A stretch of 64,000 nt of DNA. Source: Rhynchosporium graminicola. Lineage: Eukaryota; Ascomycota; Leotiomycetes; Helotiales; Ploettnerulaceae. Positions 24,760 to 37,000 of the stretch are shown in pieces (positions within the stretch are counted from its first letter, which is position 1; each line of letters starts with the position of its first letter). The stretch covers positions 410,796 to 474,795 of the forward strand of contig FJUW01000034.1 in NCBI GenBank assembly GCA_900074885.1, read 5' to 3'. Under the pieces are notes generated by a model. It made no database searches. It had not been told where the DNA came from and saw only the letters and a program-made list of their open reading frames with translations. Made by a program: the position numbers and the translations under genes.

Positions 24760-27700
24760 ATAGGCTTAATAACTAATTGATTCGTATGCAATAGCTCTTT
24801 TAAAGCTCTATTGCAATTTGTCTTAGTTATCGTATCCGCAGGGTTATCTAGCCCTACTACTCAAATTACTTTCGATATCTCTTTTCTTTTATACGCTTAA
24901 CGTAAATATATAAAGTTAATTATTAATCTCTTCTCTCTTATAGTATTAAGTCGTACTACGCAGTCGTATAAAGACTTAGAATCGATAACTATAAGTAAAA
25001 GTAGTACTATAATCTCTATAATCTATTCGATAGTAGTCTTAATAGCACTAGCTATATTAAAACCTTCTAATATAGCGTATAGTTCAGAAGCTAGTATAGA
25101 TCTAGTAACTCTCTTATAGTAGACCGAAGACTAGTAAATAATATTTACCTTATTATACTTATCTATAAGTACGTAGACGTAACTAATTTAAGAGTAGAAG
25201 TCTTTCAAATTAGTAAATAAACTATTAGTAAATATAATAAGTTTCAGAGACTTCTTATCTAATTTAACATATCGGAAACTTTTATTATAGTTAAGCTTTT
25301 ACTATAAGATTCTCTTATTTAAGAGCTTAAAGTCTTTCTCTATCAGATTTATAGTTTATATAGTAAAAGAGATATTAAACGATACTTCCGGCTAAGAAAC
25401 AGTTACTAAGTATAAACCTCTAGCTCTCTAGGTAGCAAATTACTCGATTTAGGTAAGACCTTATCGTATACCTCCACGGGAGTTAGTAAGATTAACTAGT
25501 TCTTTCTTAATTAGTCTTAGCGTCTTATCGTACGATTATTAAGATAGTCGAATAGAGCCGTTAGTTTCTAAGGTAATATAACCTCTATTAAAGTTAATTA
25601 GGTATAAAGTAGTTAATTACTCTCTCTCGTTCGACTTGAATCTAGCTTTCTATAGCTCTCCTTCTTCTACGTCTATAAAGGTCTTATTACCGACGAAGAA
25701 GGTATTATTAATCTGAAGACTAAGAGCTCCTATACTAGCTTTATTACCTGAAACAGATAGTAGGCATATATCGAACGTTAATAGTACTATATGGAGTTTC
25801 TTAACCTTATATCTATAGTATATACCGAACTAATAGCTCGCTGACTCTAGTATACTATATATAGGCCTAACGTATTATAAAAACCAATATAGCTAAGTCA
25901 GAATCTCCTTTAGAGAGCGTACGAAGAAGTCACGTATTAGGTATAATATAGACTAAGTATAAGCTTATATAATATTATAGCTATATACTTTAAACTCAGG
26001 GTGCATAACTACGTATACTAGTAGTAGTTATTAGCTAACTCGTTAAATAGTTAGTAACATAATAAGTACTTAGTTCTTTCCAGAGTTATTATATGCTTAT
26101 ATAACTAGTCTAGACTTCTCGTAGGCTTTCTATATACCCTTAAATTTAGTCTAGTCGATGAATTTAGCGTTAAAAACCCTAGCTCCGGCTGGTAATTCGT
26201 CTTTATAGACTAAATTTAAAGGTCCCTATAGCGATTAGACTATTAATCTCCTTACGTCTTAACGTAGCGTATTAAGGTTCTACTACTAGGAAACTAATAA
26301 ATAATTTATCTGTATAATTCAAGAAAACTTCAACGTTATCGCCTCTGAATCGAATTAGCTTTCGTTATTCTCGATAAGGTTACTTCTTTAGTACTAGTAT
26401 AGATCGATTTGACTTAGTAGTACTAAGTGATAATAAGAGTATAACCTTAGGTAAAATACTCTCTAGTTCGTCGGAATCGATTTCTTCTTCGTACTATAGT
26501 TTAATCGATATAGAGCAAAAGGTCGTTAGTCCACTATCGATTTCTACTACGTAGTTCTCTCTATCTATAGAAATAAGTAGCTAAAGTCTATCCTAGAAGC
26601 TTTTCTCTCTCTAAACTAGTACTAGAGAGTTTAATAGAAGGTCTCTTACTACTATAGAACTAGGTCTATTCCGAGTATTCAGGGCGTTATTAACTTGACG
26701 ACGACTCTATAGCTTACGAATCTCTTCTATAGCTTCATAAAGTGCAGTAGCTCGTTAGGAGACTAATAGTAAAGGGGCGTCTATCTCTATTATTCTAGGG
26801 TATACTCTAAATACTAGTAAAACAGGTATAATTCTATTAGGTCTAGAAATATAGTTAATTACGTGGAATATTATCTATAGTACTATATCTTAACTAAGGT
26901 ATAGTAATTCCTTTCGAATTATCGTATAAGCTCTCTTCAGAGAGCCGTAGTATCTCTCTACCTTTCTAATAGAGTAGTAAGCCTCTATAGGTATAACTTT
27001 AACTATAGAACCCTCTATCTTAGTACTTTATACGAATTCTTTCGACTTAAATTATATACCTGCGTCTATAACGATAAAATTAAGTAGTCTAAGGTAAGTA
27101 TCTATCTATACTTACTTAAATCAGTTCTATACGTGCTCTGCAGATATATTAGTAAGAAAACCTCTGTTCTGAAAGGTAGTACCTTAATCGACTATATATA
27201 AGACTTATCGACTATCTAGTTATATAATATCGATCACGACTTTATAATTAAAGTATATATTATTAGTATTATAGAGCTTAAACTTAAATCTGCCTAGTGA
27301 TCTTCCGTATAGCTAGTAGTACTTATAGAGCTTAGTAAGCTCCTTCAGTACCCCTGAGTTATACTTATAACCGGCTTATTATAGTAAATCTTCTAGCTTT
27401 CTTACTAAGGGGTATCCGAATCGGTAGTAAAGTCGACGTAAATCTGTCTCTATAAGTACTTTTGTATTCGACTGGAAACACTCTATAATATACGTCTTAA
27501 GTGACTCCTTCTAGAGTAAGAAGAGGTAGCCGAATCTGCGTATAACTAGTATATCTCCCTATAGTATAATAAGTATATTACGAAGATTATCTAATATAAC
27601 GCTGAGCTTATCTATATTATCTAAACAGAGTAGAAACAGGGTATCTATAGCTATAACCTCAAATTAGATCTTTCTAATTAGAGAAGGTATAATTACTATA

Positions 27701-30130
27701 CTAATAGAAGTAGCTTTACTAATACTAAATTTAACGTTTATTCCACGGGAAAGTAAGAGTTTAGCCTTATATAGAGTCTTATAGGCTTCGTATTAACCTT
27801 TACCTACTATAGATACTTTTACTACTCTAGTATCGATTATAATTCTATGGAAAACTAACGAATTATATTAGGGACTACTTATTATCGTCTCTATAGTCCG
27901 GTCCTTCTCCGTAGCTTCTTCGGTAGTATCTATTAGGTGCTTAAAAGCTATATTTACTAGGGTTTCTATTATTAGCTATATAGCTTCTACTAAGATAGAT
28001 CCTATAGAAGTTATAAATAGAGCTTCCGGCTTTTCGTCATCGGAATTATAGTCTATATCGCTCCCGGCTTCGTATAAGGTAAAGGCAGTAGCTATATACT
28101 CGTCTTCTATACTTTCGTACTCTACGACGTATTATCTATATACTTTCTTAAAGACTCTTCTAAAGTTACTTTTAAACTTAGAAGAGTTCTTCGCCTTAAA
28201 CTTCTCCTTAGCCTTCTCTCTTTCTTCTACTATATAGTCGAAGGATATATAATCCGTAGTATTATATACTTAGCACTTCTTAGCGTTACCTTCCTTATCT
28301 AGCGTATTTATCTTCTTCTCTCCTTATATTCTGAATCGTCTTTAACTATCTCCCTTCTCTCTATATACTTATCTTTTATCGGAATCGCTTCGGAATTTTC
28401 GATTAGTATAGAAAGTAGTACTAGTTATAGGGTATACGTGCTCGTAGTTAATAATAGAGGTTCTAATAGAAGTAATCGTCTTTTCAGTAGAAGTTATAAG
28501 TTAAGCTAGAGCAATTTAGTAGGCTTCTGAGCTTTAGCAAGTAGTAATAACCTTATTTATAACGAACTCCTTATAGCGTAATTCAAAGGGTATACTATAA
28601 TATAGCTCTCTAATCTATATATAGAGTATATTAAAGCACTCTGAAGTCGTCTTTCTAGGGTTCTTTTCCTTAATCGATTTAAGAGTAAGAAGATTCTATA
28701 TAATTAGAGAAGATCTACTAAACTCCTCGCTCTTAAACTAATCTATTATATTCTTTAGTATAGTATCGAATTTAATAATCAGAGAGGTTCTAAGGATACT
28801 ATTCAGATTATAATAGTAGTATTAGAGAGTAGCGCCTTTTAGTATTAATAGAAACGCCTTACTATACTCCTCTAGTAGAATCTCGGCTCTTAAGTAGGCG
28901 TTATAGAATATTCTGACTTTACTACTAAAGCTATCTCTATCTCCCTTAAATTTCATCTCTTCTAGAAATATACAAGAGAAGCTAGCGATCTCCTTTCTAT
29001 ACGACTTCTTCTTCTCCTTCTGTACTATATTATAGTACTCTCCCTCTCCTCCTCTAGCTCCTTAGTAGCTATCTCCTTCTCCTCCTCCTCCTCCTTCTCC
29101 TTAGGAGCCTTCTCCTCCTTAGTAGCTTCCTACTCCTTTAGCTCCTCCTCCTCCACTCCCCGTATTCTTCAGTATACGCTTTCTATAGTATTATTACTCT
29201 TCTCTATTCTAGTCAGAGGAGGTCTCTTTATATTACTATACTTCTTCGGTAGAATCTCGGTCTTATTATAGAGGTTCATAGTATTCTTTATTAAAGTCGA
29301 ATTCGCTAATAGGAGGTAAGCCGAGTATAGTATAGCGTCTTTATCGCAGTCTATAGAACTCTTTCTTTAATCTCTTATACTCTAACTTATCTTATTAAGT
29401 AGCTATATTATTTATTATCTCCTTCTCTCTCTTATCTCGCTATTACTACGCAGATATCTACTTCTCTAGTACTAGTAGGTTTAATACTATATACTATAGC
29501 TATATAAAGAGTATCTTCTCTCCTACTATACTCTCTAGTTCCTTTAAGGTCTAACTACTACGTATAGTATCCTATAGAGTATATAGAAGCTTATATAGCT
29601 CCTGCGCAGGTTTATCGCCTTCTTCGATAAATATACCTTTAGTACATAAGGTAAATATAAAGTTATTATTATAACGATATAAGACTTAAGGCGGTATATA
29701 AGCAAGAATAAACGAGTAGGGAGGCTAAGAGCGATCTTATATAGTCTACTATAAAGGAAACAAAAAGATAAGGAAGAAAGAAGAAGAGAGATAGAGTATA
29801 AAGCACCTTATATACATATGCCGGTACTAGTCCGATACTATACCGGGTCGGATACTAGTTCTACCGGGATACTTATAAACTTAGGCCCTATTATCTATCC
29901 TTCTTCTTATATAACATTCAGGTGAGCTATCGTTATAATTATTTGACGATTTCTTAATAGATTTAAAAGAGTCTACTATCTAACCTTCGTATATCTCCTT
30001 AAATAAGGAGTATAAAGGTCTATCCACGTAGTCAGAGCTCTTAATTTATCTGATAAGACTTTCTTCCTGTTTCCGTATAATCTCCGGGTCTAATAGTTCC
30101 TTACCGGAGTTCGCAGGTATATCGAAAGCA
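24760..30130 (-). pseudogene. TE5 gag-pol (degraded Copia polyprotein)
   Basis: This is the minus-strand counterpart of the TE4 polyprotein. The RNase H end lies near 24790-25260, RT around 25640-26180, integrase around 26780-27300, and gag with its E/K-rich repeat at about 28900-29650. Gag is interrupted by solo LTR TE6 at 29670-29937. Stops are frequent and the element is not functional. Confidence 0.78.
29670..29937 (-). repeat. TE6: solo LTR of the TE3 family inside TE5
   Basis: It has the same length (268 bp) and sequence as the TE3 LTRs, inverted, beginning TATAACGAT and ending ATCGTTATA on the plus strand. It is flanked by a perfect duplication, ATTAT, at 29665-29669 and 29938-29942. 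A solo LTR with a target duplication implies insertion of a full element followed by LTR-LTR recombination. Confidence 0.9.
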
Positions 30131-30630
30131 CTAGGGGTATTATTATCTCTTACTATATTAAAGGTCTGATTCGTATGAATATTTTAGTACTATTCCGAGA
30201 TTATTTAGAATAGTAGTTATAGAGTTATTCTTAAGTATTATATAGCGCTAGCGTAGCGCGTTCAAGTTTAACTTCGAGTTTTCGGCGTAACTCAAAAGCG
30301 CGTTCTTTAAAGTCGGGTTACGGTAGTAATCGAAGTACATAGAAAGTAGATATATAGAAGGTAAGTACATAGAAAGTAATAATAGTATAATATACTAGAA
30401 TTCGAATCCTTTAACCGTATCGCAAGTAGAATCCAGGTAAATTATCTTAGCAATTCAAGTCAAATAGTATAGAAAAGACCGTGTCTTCTCTAGTACTTAA
30501 GCTATTACTATAGTAGATATCTCTACTCTTTAAGATTTACTAGCGCGCTCTTTTCAGTAGTCGGAATTCTTAGAATCTAAGAATTTGACTACTTTCAAAG
30601 AGTAAAATAATCTATACGTCTATTAATCAA

Positions 30631-30835
30631 TATTAGTATCACTCTATCGTAGTACGTATAATCAAGTAGTCTGCGTGAGCTAAAGTATAGTGATAATAGT
30701 AGTAGTATTATCTATTGTATCGTAGCTATCTTTCCTAGGTAGTCGAGACTCCGTAAGGGAGATATATCTGGCCGGCTAAACCGCGGTGCAGATACTCGAC
30801 TAATACGTGACTATAGACCAACATATGGACCAACA
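30631..30835 (-). repeat. TE5 LTR, right copy (5' LTR)
   Basis: This is the 205-bp repeat of 24332-24536. It ends GACCAACATATGGACCAACA on the plus strand, keeping the canonical terminus, and is followed by the duplication GTTAA. Confidence 0.9.
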
Positions 30836-30840
30836 GTTAA

Positions 30841-31800
30841 AGTTAAGCTCTCTATCTCTTTCTATTAGTAAACTAATAGATAAATAGAGATTATAAACTA
30901 GTATATTAACTAACGCTTTAGACCTTTCGTTAATTATTACTAGAGTAACTAGAGCGAACTACTACTAATAATAAACCGCGCTTAAGTAACTTTACCTTAT
31001 GATTCTATTAGTATAGCGCTATATATCTTTAAATATAGTATACTATTACAGAATAGCTAGGATTAGAAGTAACTTACTATATCGATACTATAAGAGAAGC
31101 TTAACTATACTAATACTAAATCCTTAGCTAAACGTGCTAAATCTGCTATCGAGATTATAAAAGCTAATATACTAGCTACTTAATAGAGGATAAGCGCTAT
31201 AACTGACCCGAAACGGCGTAGTATCGACTAAGAAGTTAGAGATAAAGTATTTCTCTTTATAAGGAACCTTAAGAATCACTAGCTAAGCGAGAAGCTATCT
31301 AGCCTCTAAGTAGGACTATACTAGGTCCTAGCTAAGATCAGATACTCTTATAAGCTAGATTTACTCCCTAGATCTTCTATATATAATATATTCGCTCCCG
31401 AATTACTCTTTAAGGACTCGGACGACTTATTACTAAGCTAGGAGCTTTTAAACCTACTCCCGGAGGTTATTACTACTTAAGAAGAGTAGGAGTTATAAGA
31501 TATACTTACTATATAGCTCTTAAGAGATAATCTAAAGTATTAAGTTAGCTAGCTAAGCTACGACCCGGACCTAACTTAGTATAATACTTCCGACTTAATA
31601 GGTACTCTGTATAAGCTTAAAGACTTCTATACTACTAACTTAAGTAAACTTAGATCTCCGCGTAAACTAGATTAGTAGATTGAGGCCTAGGAAGATAGAA
31701 TAAATAACTATAGTTACTTAGAGGTTATAAACTATTATAGTTACTAATATTAAAAATTTATTACTAAGGATAATCCTCTAATTATACTTTATAATAATAC
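30841..31800 (+). pseudogene. TE3 integrase C-terminus and chromodomain (degraded)
   Basis: This continues the integrase frame interrupted by TE5: VKLSISFYQQTNRQIE (ancestral HPQTDGQTE-type block) near 30845-30895. After integrase come a KIRYSYKLDLLP block and then a chromodomain-like segment, LKYQVSQLSYDPDLTQYN, near 31525-31580, in which tryptophans have become stops. The corresponding domain is better preserved in TE13 (about 62850-62990). Confidence 0.75.
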
Positions 31801-32157
31801 TATATCTAAAACTCTACTTCCTCTATTACTTCTACTTTATTAGCTTTCTCTCTTAAGTTCTTCGGAGCTTCTAGTAAATCTAGAATATCTAGAACTAGAA
31901 TTATTATATCTAACTCCTTACTTAAATTTACTAATATAGCTTTAGTAGTAGACTAAGTATAATAGCTAATCCTATAGGCTTTCTTCTTTAGAGAGAGTCT
32001 AAGAGTATCTAGATCTAACGCTATCTCTAAACTAGAAGATAAATTCCTTTTTCCCTTAGTATTAGATATCGTAGCTTTAAATATAGCTTTCTTTACGAAT
32101 TCCTATATAATAGTATTTAACTCTTTCGTCTACTTTAACGCTATTTATACTATCAAC

Positions 32158-32768
32158 TATTGGATTTGTAACCAGTACCTTGGTCAGTTCTGCCTGCATT
32201 GGCATACACACCCTGTACCTTGTCAGTACATGGTCTTAGTACCTGGTTCAGTACCCTGCGCATGTACCTTGTTGTACCTGGCACCTACACCCTGTACCTT
32301 GTCACCAGCCTGTACCCTGCATACTCCATTAGAGTTACCATGAAGGTTCTCGATAGAGTTCTACTACTCTCTAGTACGTATATCGTACTTCTAGACGTTT
32401 CTACTGACGTACTACTGACGTAGTATGATTCTACGGTATACGTGTCTTCTTCTATGGAGTTCTGTATTACGTAGTATAGAATATTCTAGAGAGCTCACAT
32501 AGCTATATAAGTAGCTAGAATCTCTCCTGTAGTTAGCTCTCTTCAAGTAAGCAAAAAGCAATTCGTATTAATCACGTATTATTCTGACCTTTTAGCTGAT
32601 TTCCACCTTTAATTTTTACAGTATAGAATATTCTAGAGAGCTCACATAGCTATATAAGTAGCTAGAATCTCTCCTGTAGTTAGCTCTCTTCAAGCAAGTA
32701 AAGCAAGTCAAATAAATCACGTATTATTCTTCTGACCTTTTGGCCGATTTCCACCCTCAATTTTCATA
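32158..32768. mobile_element. TE7: little-mutated solo-LTR-like insert with internal duplication
   Basis: This 611-bp insert splits the TE3 antisense ORF. It is flanked by TCAAC (32153-32157) and TTAAC (32769-32773), a 5-bp duplication with one C/T difference. The ends are TATTGGATTTG and TTTTCATA, consistent with TG...CA ends. Unlike its surroundings it is only lightly RIP-affected. It contains a cluster of GTACC/GTACA motifs (32175-32320) and a tandem duplication of its last about 147 bp. An inverted partial copy is in TE10. A short open frame at 32199-32423 inside it is repeat-derived and unlikely to be a gene. A solo Copia LTR is the best reading; a MITE-like element is the alternative. 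Confidence 0.65.
32474..32768. repeat. 147-bp tandem duplication at the end of TE7
   Basis: Copy one starts at 32474 and copy two at 32621, both beginning GTATAGAATATTCTAGAGAG. Both contain CTCTCCTGTAGTTAGCTCTC and a closing CCGATTTCCACC-like block. Copy one ends TTTTTACA and copy two TTTTCATA, so each carries a potential element terminus. Confidence 0.85.
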
Positions 32769-33878
32769 TTAACCTAGACTTTACCGAATCTATTATTAGA
32801 AGATCTAAATCCTATATCGCGTTAATATTATACTAGTATCTAAAGGTTTAAGGATCTTAACTTGTTACTTTAATAAACTCTAATTCCTTAAATACTTTCT
32901 CTATAGATCGCCTTAAAGCTTAAGTCTCTACTAATTATATAGTAGTAATCTCTAACTTAGTAATAAGAGTAGTAGATTTCGCGAGACGATAGATCTGATT
33001 AATAGCCTTATAAGCAGCTATAATACCGCCCTGATTTAGCTCCGTGTCCTTAGCTTCTCTACTAGGAAATAAACCGGATAAAATAGTATACTCTATATTA
33101 ATATAGTTAAGTAACTATAACGCGTTAGTATATATAACTATATTTAAGTTCAAGTAACTTATATACTTATAAATACTCTTTAACGCCGAATAATACTTAT
33201 AAAGCTTAGAGTTAGGCTTATTAAACGAAAATAGAAGTTCTAGAATAGGAGTATTATTATACTTGATCTTAAGGAAAGCGCGAATATATCGCAGGTAATA
33301 TATATAATACGCCGCCGAAAGAGCACTAGCAGGAACTAATAAGAGTACTATAGGAGTTAGCGTTATAGATCCGTGGAACCCCTGCACTTTACCTAAAGAT
33401 TATCCCTAATACTAAGGTGAGGAACTTACTTATAATAAGAGAAGAGTTAATTAGGTCGATTAATATATAAGATTATAGTAGACTACTATAGTAATTAGTA
33501 ATAATACTTACTCTAGGAACTATATCGTAGTCTAAGGAGAGTAAACTTATAAGTTTAAGTAGTTATCGCAATTGAAAAGGAGAGGCTCTAATATTAATAA
33601 ACCCTTTCCTTTATATACCTTACGCCCTACTTAAACTCGACTCCCGCTGTAAACAGATAAAATAAATATAGCTTACTGCCTAATTTAAAAGCTATAACTA
33701 ATATAGTACTATTACAGCGATATAACTAGCTAGAACCTGATAAAGAATTTACTACTACTAAAGAGCGGCTAGCGCCTATTACGCGAATATCGACGAAAAC
33801 AGTTATAATAAAGACTAATTCCAGTATAAACTATAACTTTCCGAGCTTAGGGTTAAGCTCTTCTTAGGGGGGGGGTAA

Positions 33879-34146
33879 TATAACGATAGCTTACCTGGAT
33901 ATTATATAAGAAGAAGAATAGATACTAGGGCCTAAGTTCATAGGTATCCTGGTATAACTAGTATCCGACCCGGTATAGTATCGGGCTAGTACTGGTATAT
34001 ATATATAAAGTGCCTTATACTCTATCTCTCTTCTTCTTCCTTCCTTATCTTTTTGTTTCCTTCGTAGTAGACTATATAAGATCGCTCTTAGCCTCCCTAC
34101 TTGTTTATTCTTACTTGTATACCGCCTCGAGTCTTGTGTCGTTATA
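33879..34146 (+). repeat. TE3 3' LTR
   Basis: This intact 268-bp LTR begins TATAACGATAGC and ends TGTGTCGTTATA. It is preceded by a G-run polypurine tract and followed by the target duplication ACTAT. The GACTATATAAGATCGC block is the likely TATA element. Confidence 0.92.
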
Positions 34147-35688
34147 ACTATACTTGAACATCTGCGTACGCGTTACTCTCCCGTGATATTTATTATCGCT
34201 TTTAAGCTCTTAATTATTAAATTAGAGACTTTAATAATAGCTTTACCTCCGGTATAGTATCTAATTATATCTATTACTATAGTCTCAGAGAAGTATCCTA
34301 TATAAGCTGAAAGATAACGTTCTCTCTTAAGAGTTTCTTCTAGTAATAACCCAGATACGACTAAGAAGGCTAAATCAGGAGCAACTCTAGTTAGTTTAAT
34401 CGAAGATATTAATAAGGTAAGAGCGAGTGACTCTACTGGTAAGATAGCAGGTCAAGCTCTATATAGTAATAAGTCTATACCTAAGAAAGGAAGTGGCGGA
34501 GGAGCTACTAAGCCGGCTAGTAAGGAAGCTAGGCCGACTTATAAGTACTATAAACAGATATCGCTAAAGTATACTCTAGAGAACTGTTTTATTATTAATA
34601 AGCAGAAGAAGAAGGAGTTTAAGGAGAAGTCTGGAAAGAAGTAGATCCTATACGCCGAGTAGCTAAAGAAGAAGGAGGGAGAGAGTAAGACTAATAAGAC
34701 TAATAAGAAGAAGACTAGTAGTAGAAAGAAGAAGGATAACGATTCCAACGATAGTAGTATCTTCGGCGTAGCCCTTTTATCGTGTTTCCCTACTATTACG
34801 GCTTCTATAGCTATATTCTCTTACCACAATAAGTCACGATAGCTCTTCGATACCGGCGCTATAGAGCATATATCTAACGATCTTTCTAAGTTTACCTCAT
34901 ATACACTAAGAGACGATTTATAGTATATACTTACCGTTAATAGGCTGTTACGCTCTACCGGGATTAGAAGTTATACGATTAAGGCGCTAAAGACTGATTG
35001 TATAGTACGTATATTAGAGTACTACGATATACTATATATCCTATAGTCTTTAGTCTGCTTATACTCCGGTTCTAAATTAAATAAATTAGGAGGGTATTTA
35101 CGTAGTTCTATTCTCTAAACGTCTAAGGAGAAGAAGATCTGTATAATTAACGAAAATCTATTTATTATTAAGGAGACCTCCGGCGTAAGGTACGCTAGCT
35201 TTCCGGGTTTAAGCTCACTTATAGCAGTAGAGTAAGCTACAGTCGATATAGAGCTTTAGTATAGACGTATATATTACGCTAGCTTTAACGTAGTACGACG
35301 CACTTAATCCATAGTTATTAGTATAAAGTTTACAGAGCTTAAGACTAGTAGAACTCGCCTTTACGCACTATATAAGAAAGACCGACCTATTCAGAAGGTT
35401 AATAAGATATCAGTATATACCTGACCTACTAGATTAATAGATAAAATCCATATAGATATAGTATACCTTAAACCTAAGGGTCTGAATAGTCACTCTTACG
35501 CCTCTATCTTCTTATGCGCCTATTCGACTGGAAAGGGGGCCTTTACCTACGCTAAGAAGTCGGATACCTACCTAGCTAATCAAAAGCTAATTAAGCTAGC
35601 CTAAATATAGTATTACTATAAAATTAAAGTATAGAGATATGATAAGGGTAAGAATTACTCTCCCTCTCAGATGAAAGAGCTTACTAAC

Positions 35689-35892
35689 TGTAACGACATA
35701 AGGGCTCTAGACAGTATACGAGCAGGAATAAAATAAGTAGGGAGGTTAAGAACGATCCTTATATAGTCTGGTACGAAGGAAACAGAAAGATATAAAGCTC
35801 TAAAGGAGTCTGCACCTCTATATATATAAGGAGGGTATGCCTAAGGCACCGATACTGGCCAATATCTGCTACGTATACTATGCGCCGTCATA
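35689..35892 (-). repeat. TE9 LTR, left copy (3' LTR)
   Basis: This 204-bp LTR begins TGTAACGACATAAGG and ends GCCGTCATA on the plus strand. On the minus strand it is preceded by the purine tract CTTAGAAGGGGGTAA. Confidence 0.9.
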
Positions 35893-36009
35893 TTACCCCC
35901 TTCTAAGATAAAGGCTTGTCCTCGAGCCTTTAAAGGCAAATAACCTGTATAAAACGAAAGAAAAGGGAGTTAAATCAAGTCAAATTCCAAATAAAATCCA
36001 AGTAATTAT

Positions 36010-37000
36010 TAATCTAAAGCGTAAGACGTAAATCACTCCTTCTTCAAATCACTCCTTCTTTGTCTTCAATATCGGGCAATCGCTCTTGTAGTGACCGTGC
36101 TTCTTATAGTAGTAACACTGTACTTCCTCGATGGGTATCAAGGGCTCAGAAGATATACTAACTATTAGTAGAGCTAGAGTAATTAGAGGTATTGAAGGTA
36201 GTCGAGATAGTTCCAAATCGAGTGCTATAAGAGAAGAGACTATAGCTGAATAATTAGTCTTCTAAGAGTACTTAATTAGAGCGGCAGCTATACGTAGCCG
36301 TATAGTAAGCTTTAGCTAGAGGTAAAAGTACTACTCTGATTCAGCTATACCTCCGAGAATCGCCGAGCTTTAGAACTTTGCACGGAATTATAAAAAGGAC
36401 TCCTTTTTTATTAAAAGCTTATGAAATTCAGTCTGATACTACTCCGTTTCGAGTCCAGAAAGGTAATAAGAAGCAAGTACTGAAATTATCTCTTTAGTAG
36501 AAGAGAAAGGTATAATTTCCGAGAGATACTATAATTCTAAGTAACTTCTTATAAGGCTAGAAGTAGAGCTCTAGACTAGCGCTTTATAGGCACGCGTAGT
36601 CAGGTATCAGTCTGAATTAACTTCTAGTTAGTCCTAAATAGAAGCACGCTATTAGCTAAAAGACAGGTTAATCCCTATATTAAGATTATCGATACTTTTA
36701 GTTAGTTGCGACTTACTAGAGGTCTATAAATTATTAATTAAAGAGCGTTTAAGGGTAGGTTCTATTAGTAATTAAGGTATCGAGTTTACTAAAGGTCTAG
36801 GGTTTACTGATTATGCCTAAGTACGTAAAAACTCGGCAAATATCTGCTTAATTCGACTAATACTAATAGAGAGCTCCCGAGTAGTCGATTCTGTATATAA
36901 TTAATAGTCTTTAATCGATTGAATTAATTCTATAGTAAGTACAGAATCGGAAGGGCTACGAGGGTATTCCGGTGAAGTCGTAGGAGCTAGCTGAGCTTTC
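36010..37000 (-). pseudogene. TE9 gag with zinc knuckle (degraded)
   Basis: The minus-strand frame includes a capsid-like stretch (SSSLIRSYLELQYLSEIIPF, about 36590-36510; ETEQYQTEFHKLLIKKESF, about 36450-36395). Near 36120-36060 it has CYYYKKHGHYKSDC, a CX2CX4HX4C nucleocapsid knuckle with its second cysteine changed to tyrosine. The frame closes shortly before the polypurine tract. A gag of this type normally precedes protease and RT, but here the LTR follows directly. Confidence 0.7.

Larger units (their letters stand above)
24332..30835 (-). mobile_element. TE5: inverted Copia of the TE4 family, inserted in TE3 integrase
   Basis: This 6504-bp element has 205-bp LTRs (24332-24536 and 30631-30835) and a perfect target duplication, GTTAA (24327-24331 and 30836-30840). 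It reads on the minus strand and aligns by eye with TE4 over its whole length. The extra length is largely explained by the solo LTR TE6 plus its 5-bp duplication (273 bp). TE4 and TE5 form an inverted pair about 4.9 kb apart. Confidence 0.92.
31806..33387 (-). pseudogene. Antisense ORF in TE3, between chromodomain and 3' LTR, interrupted by TE7
   Basis: This minus-strand frame runs from about 33387 to a stop near 31806. With the 616 bp of TE7 plus its duplication removed it would encode about 320 aa. The first 90 codons are free of stops and include a hydrophobic stretch (TPIVLLLVPASALSAA) and SFNKPNSKLYKYYSALKSI. The end (DLLEALENL, then KVEVIEEVEF) is charged. The same ORF recurs in TE13 at 63136-64000 with many matching residues, including through its closing residues EVEF. 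I do not recognise the protein. It is unrelated by eye to the shorter antisense ORF of TE2. Confidence 0.6.
13037..34146 (+). mobile_element. TE3: chromodomain Ty3/Gypsy retrotransposon carrying nested insertions
   Basis: It has 268-bp LTRs (left copy split as 13037-13206 plus 19414-19511; right copy 33879-34146). The target duplication is ACTAC (13032-13036) and ACTAT (34147-34151), one C/T difference. Between the LTRs lie gag, protease, RT, RNase H, integrase and a chromodomain on the plus strand, then a minus-strand ORF. TE4 is inserted in its 5' LTR, TE5 in integrase and TE7 in the minus-strand ORF. The polypurine tract before the 3' LTR contains a run of about ten G (near 33866-33875). 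Two related partial copies are TE12 and TE13. Confidence 0.92.

Noticed and set aside
32199..32423. 74-codon open frame in TE7
   Set aside because: It consists of GTACC-type repeats inside a transposon insert and has no gene-like features.
34548..34748. Hydrophobic, phenylalanine-rich minus-strand frame
   Set aside because: It is the reverse of a lysine-rich, purine-rich gag segment of TE8. The hydrophobicity is an artefact of the complement.
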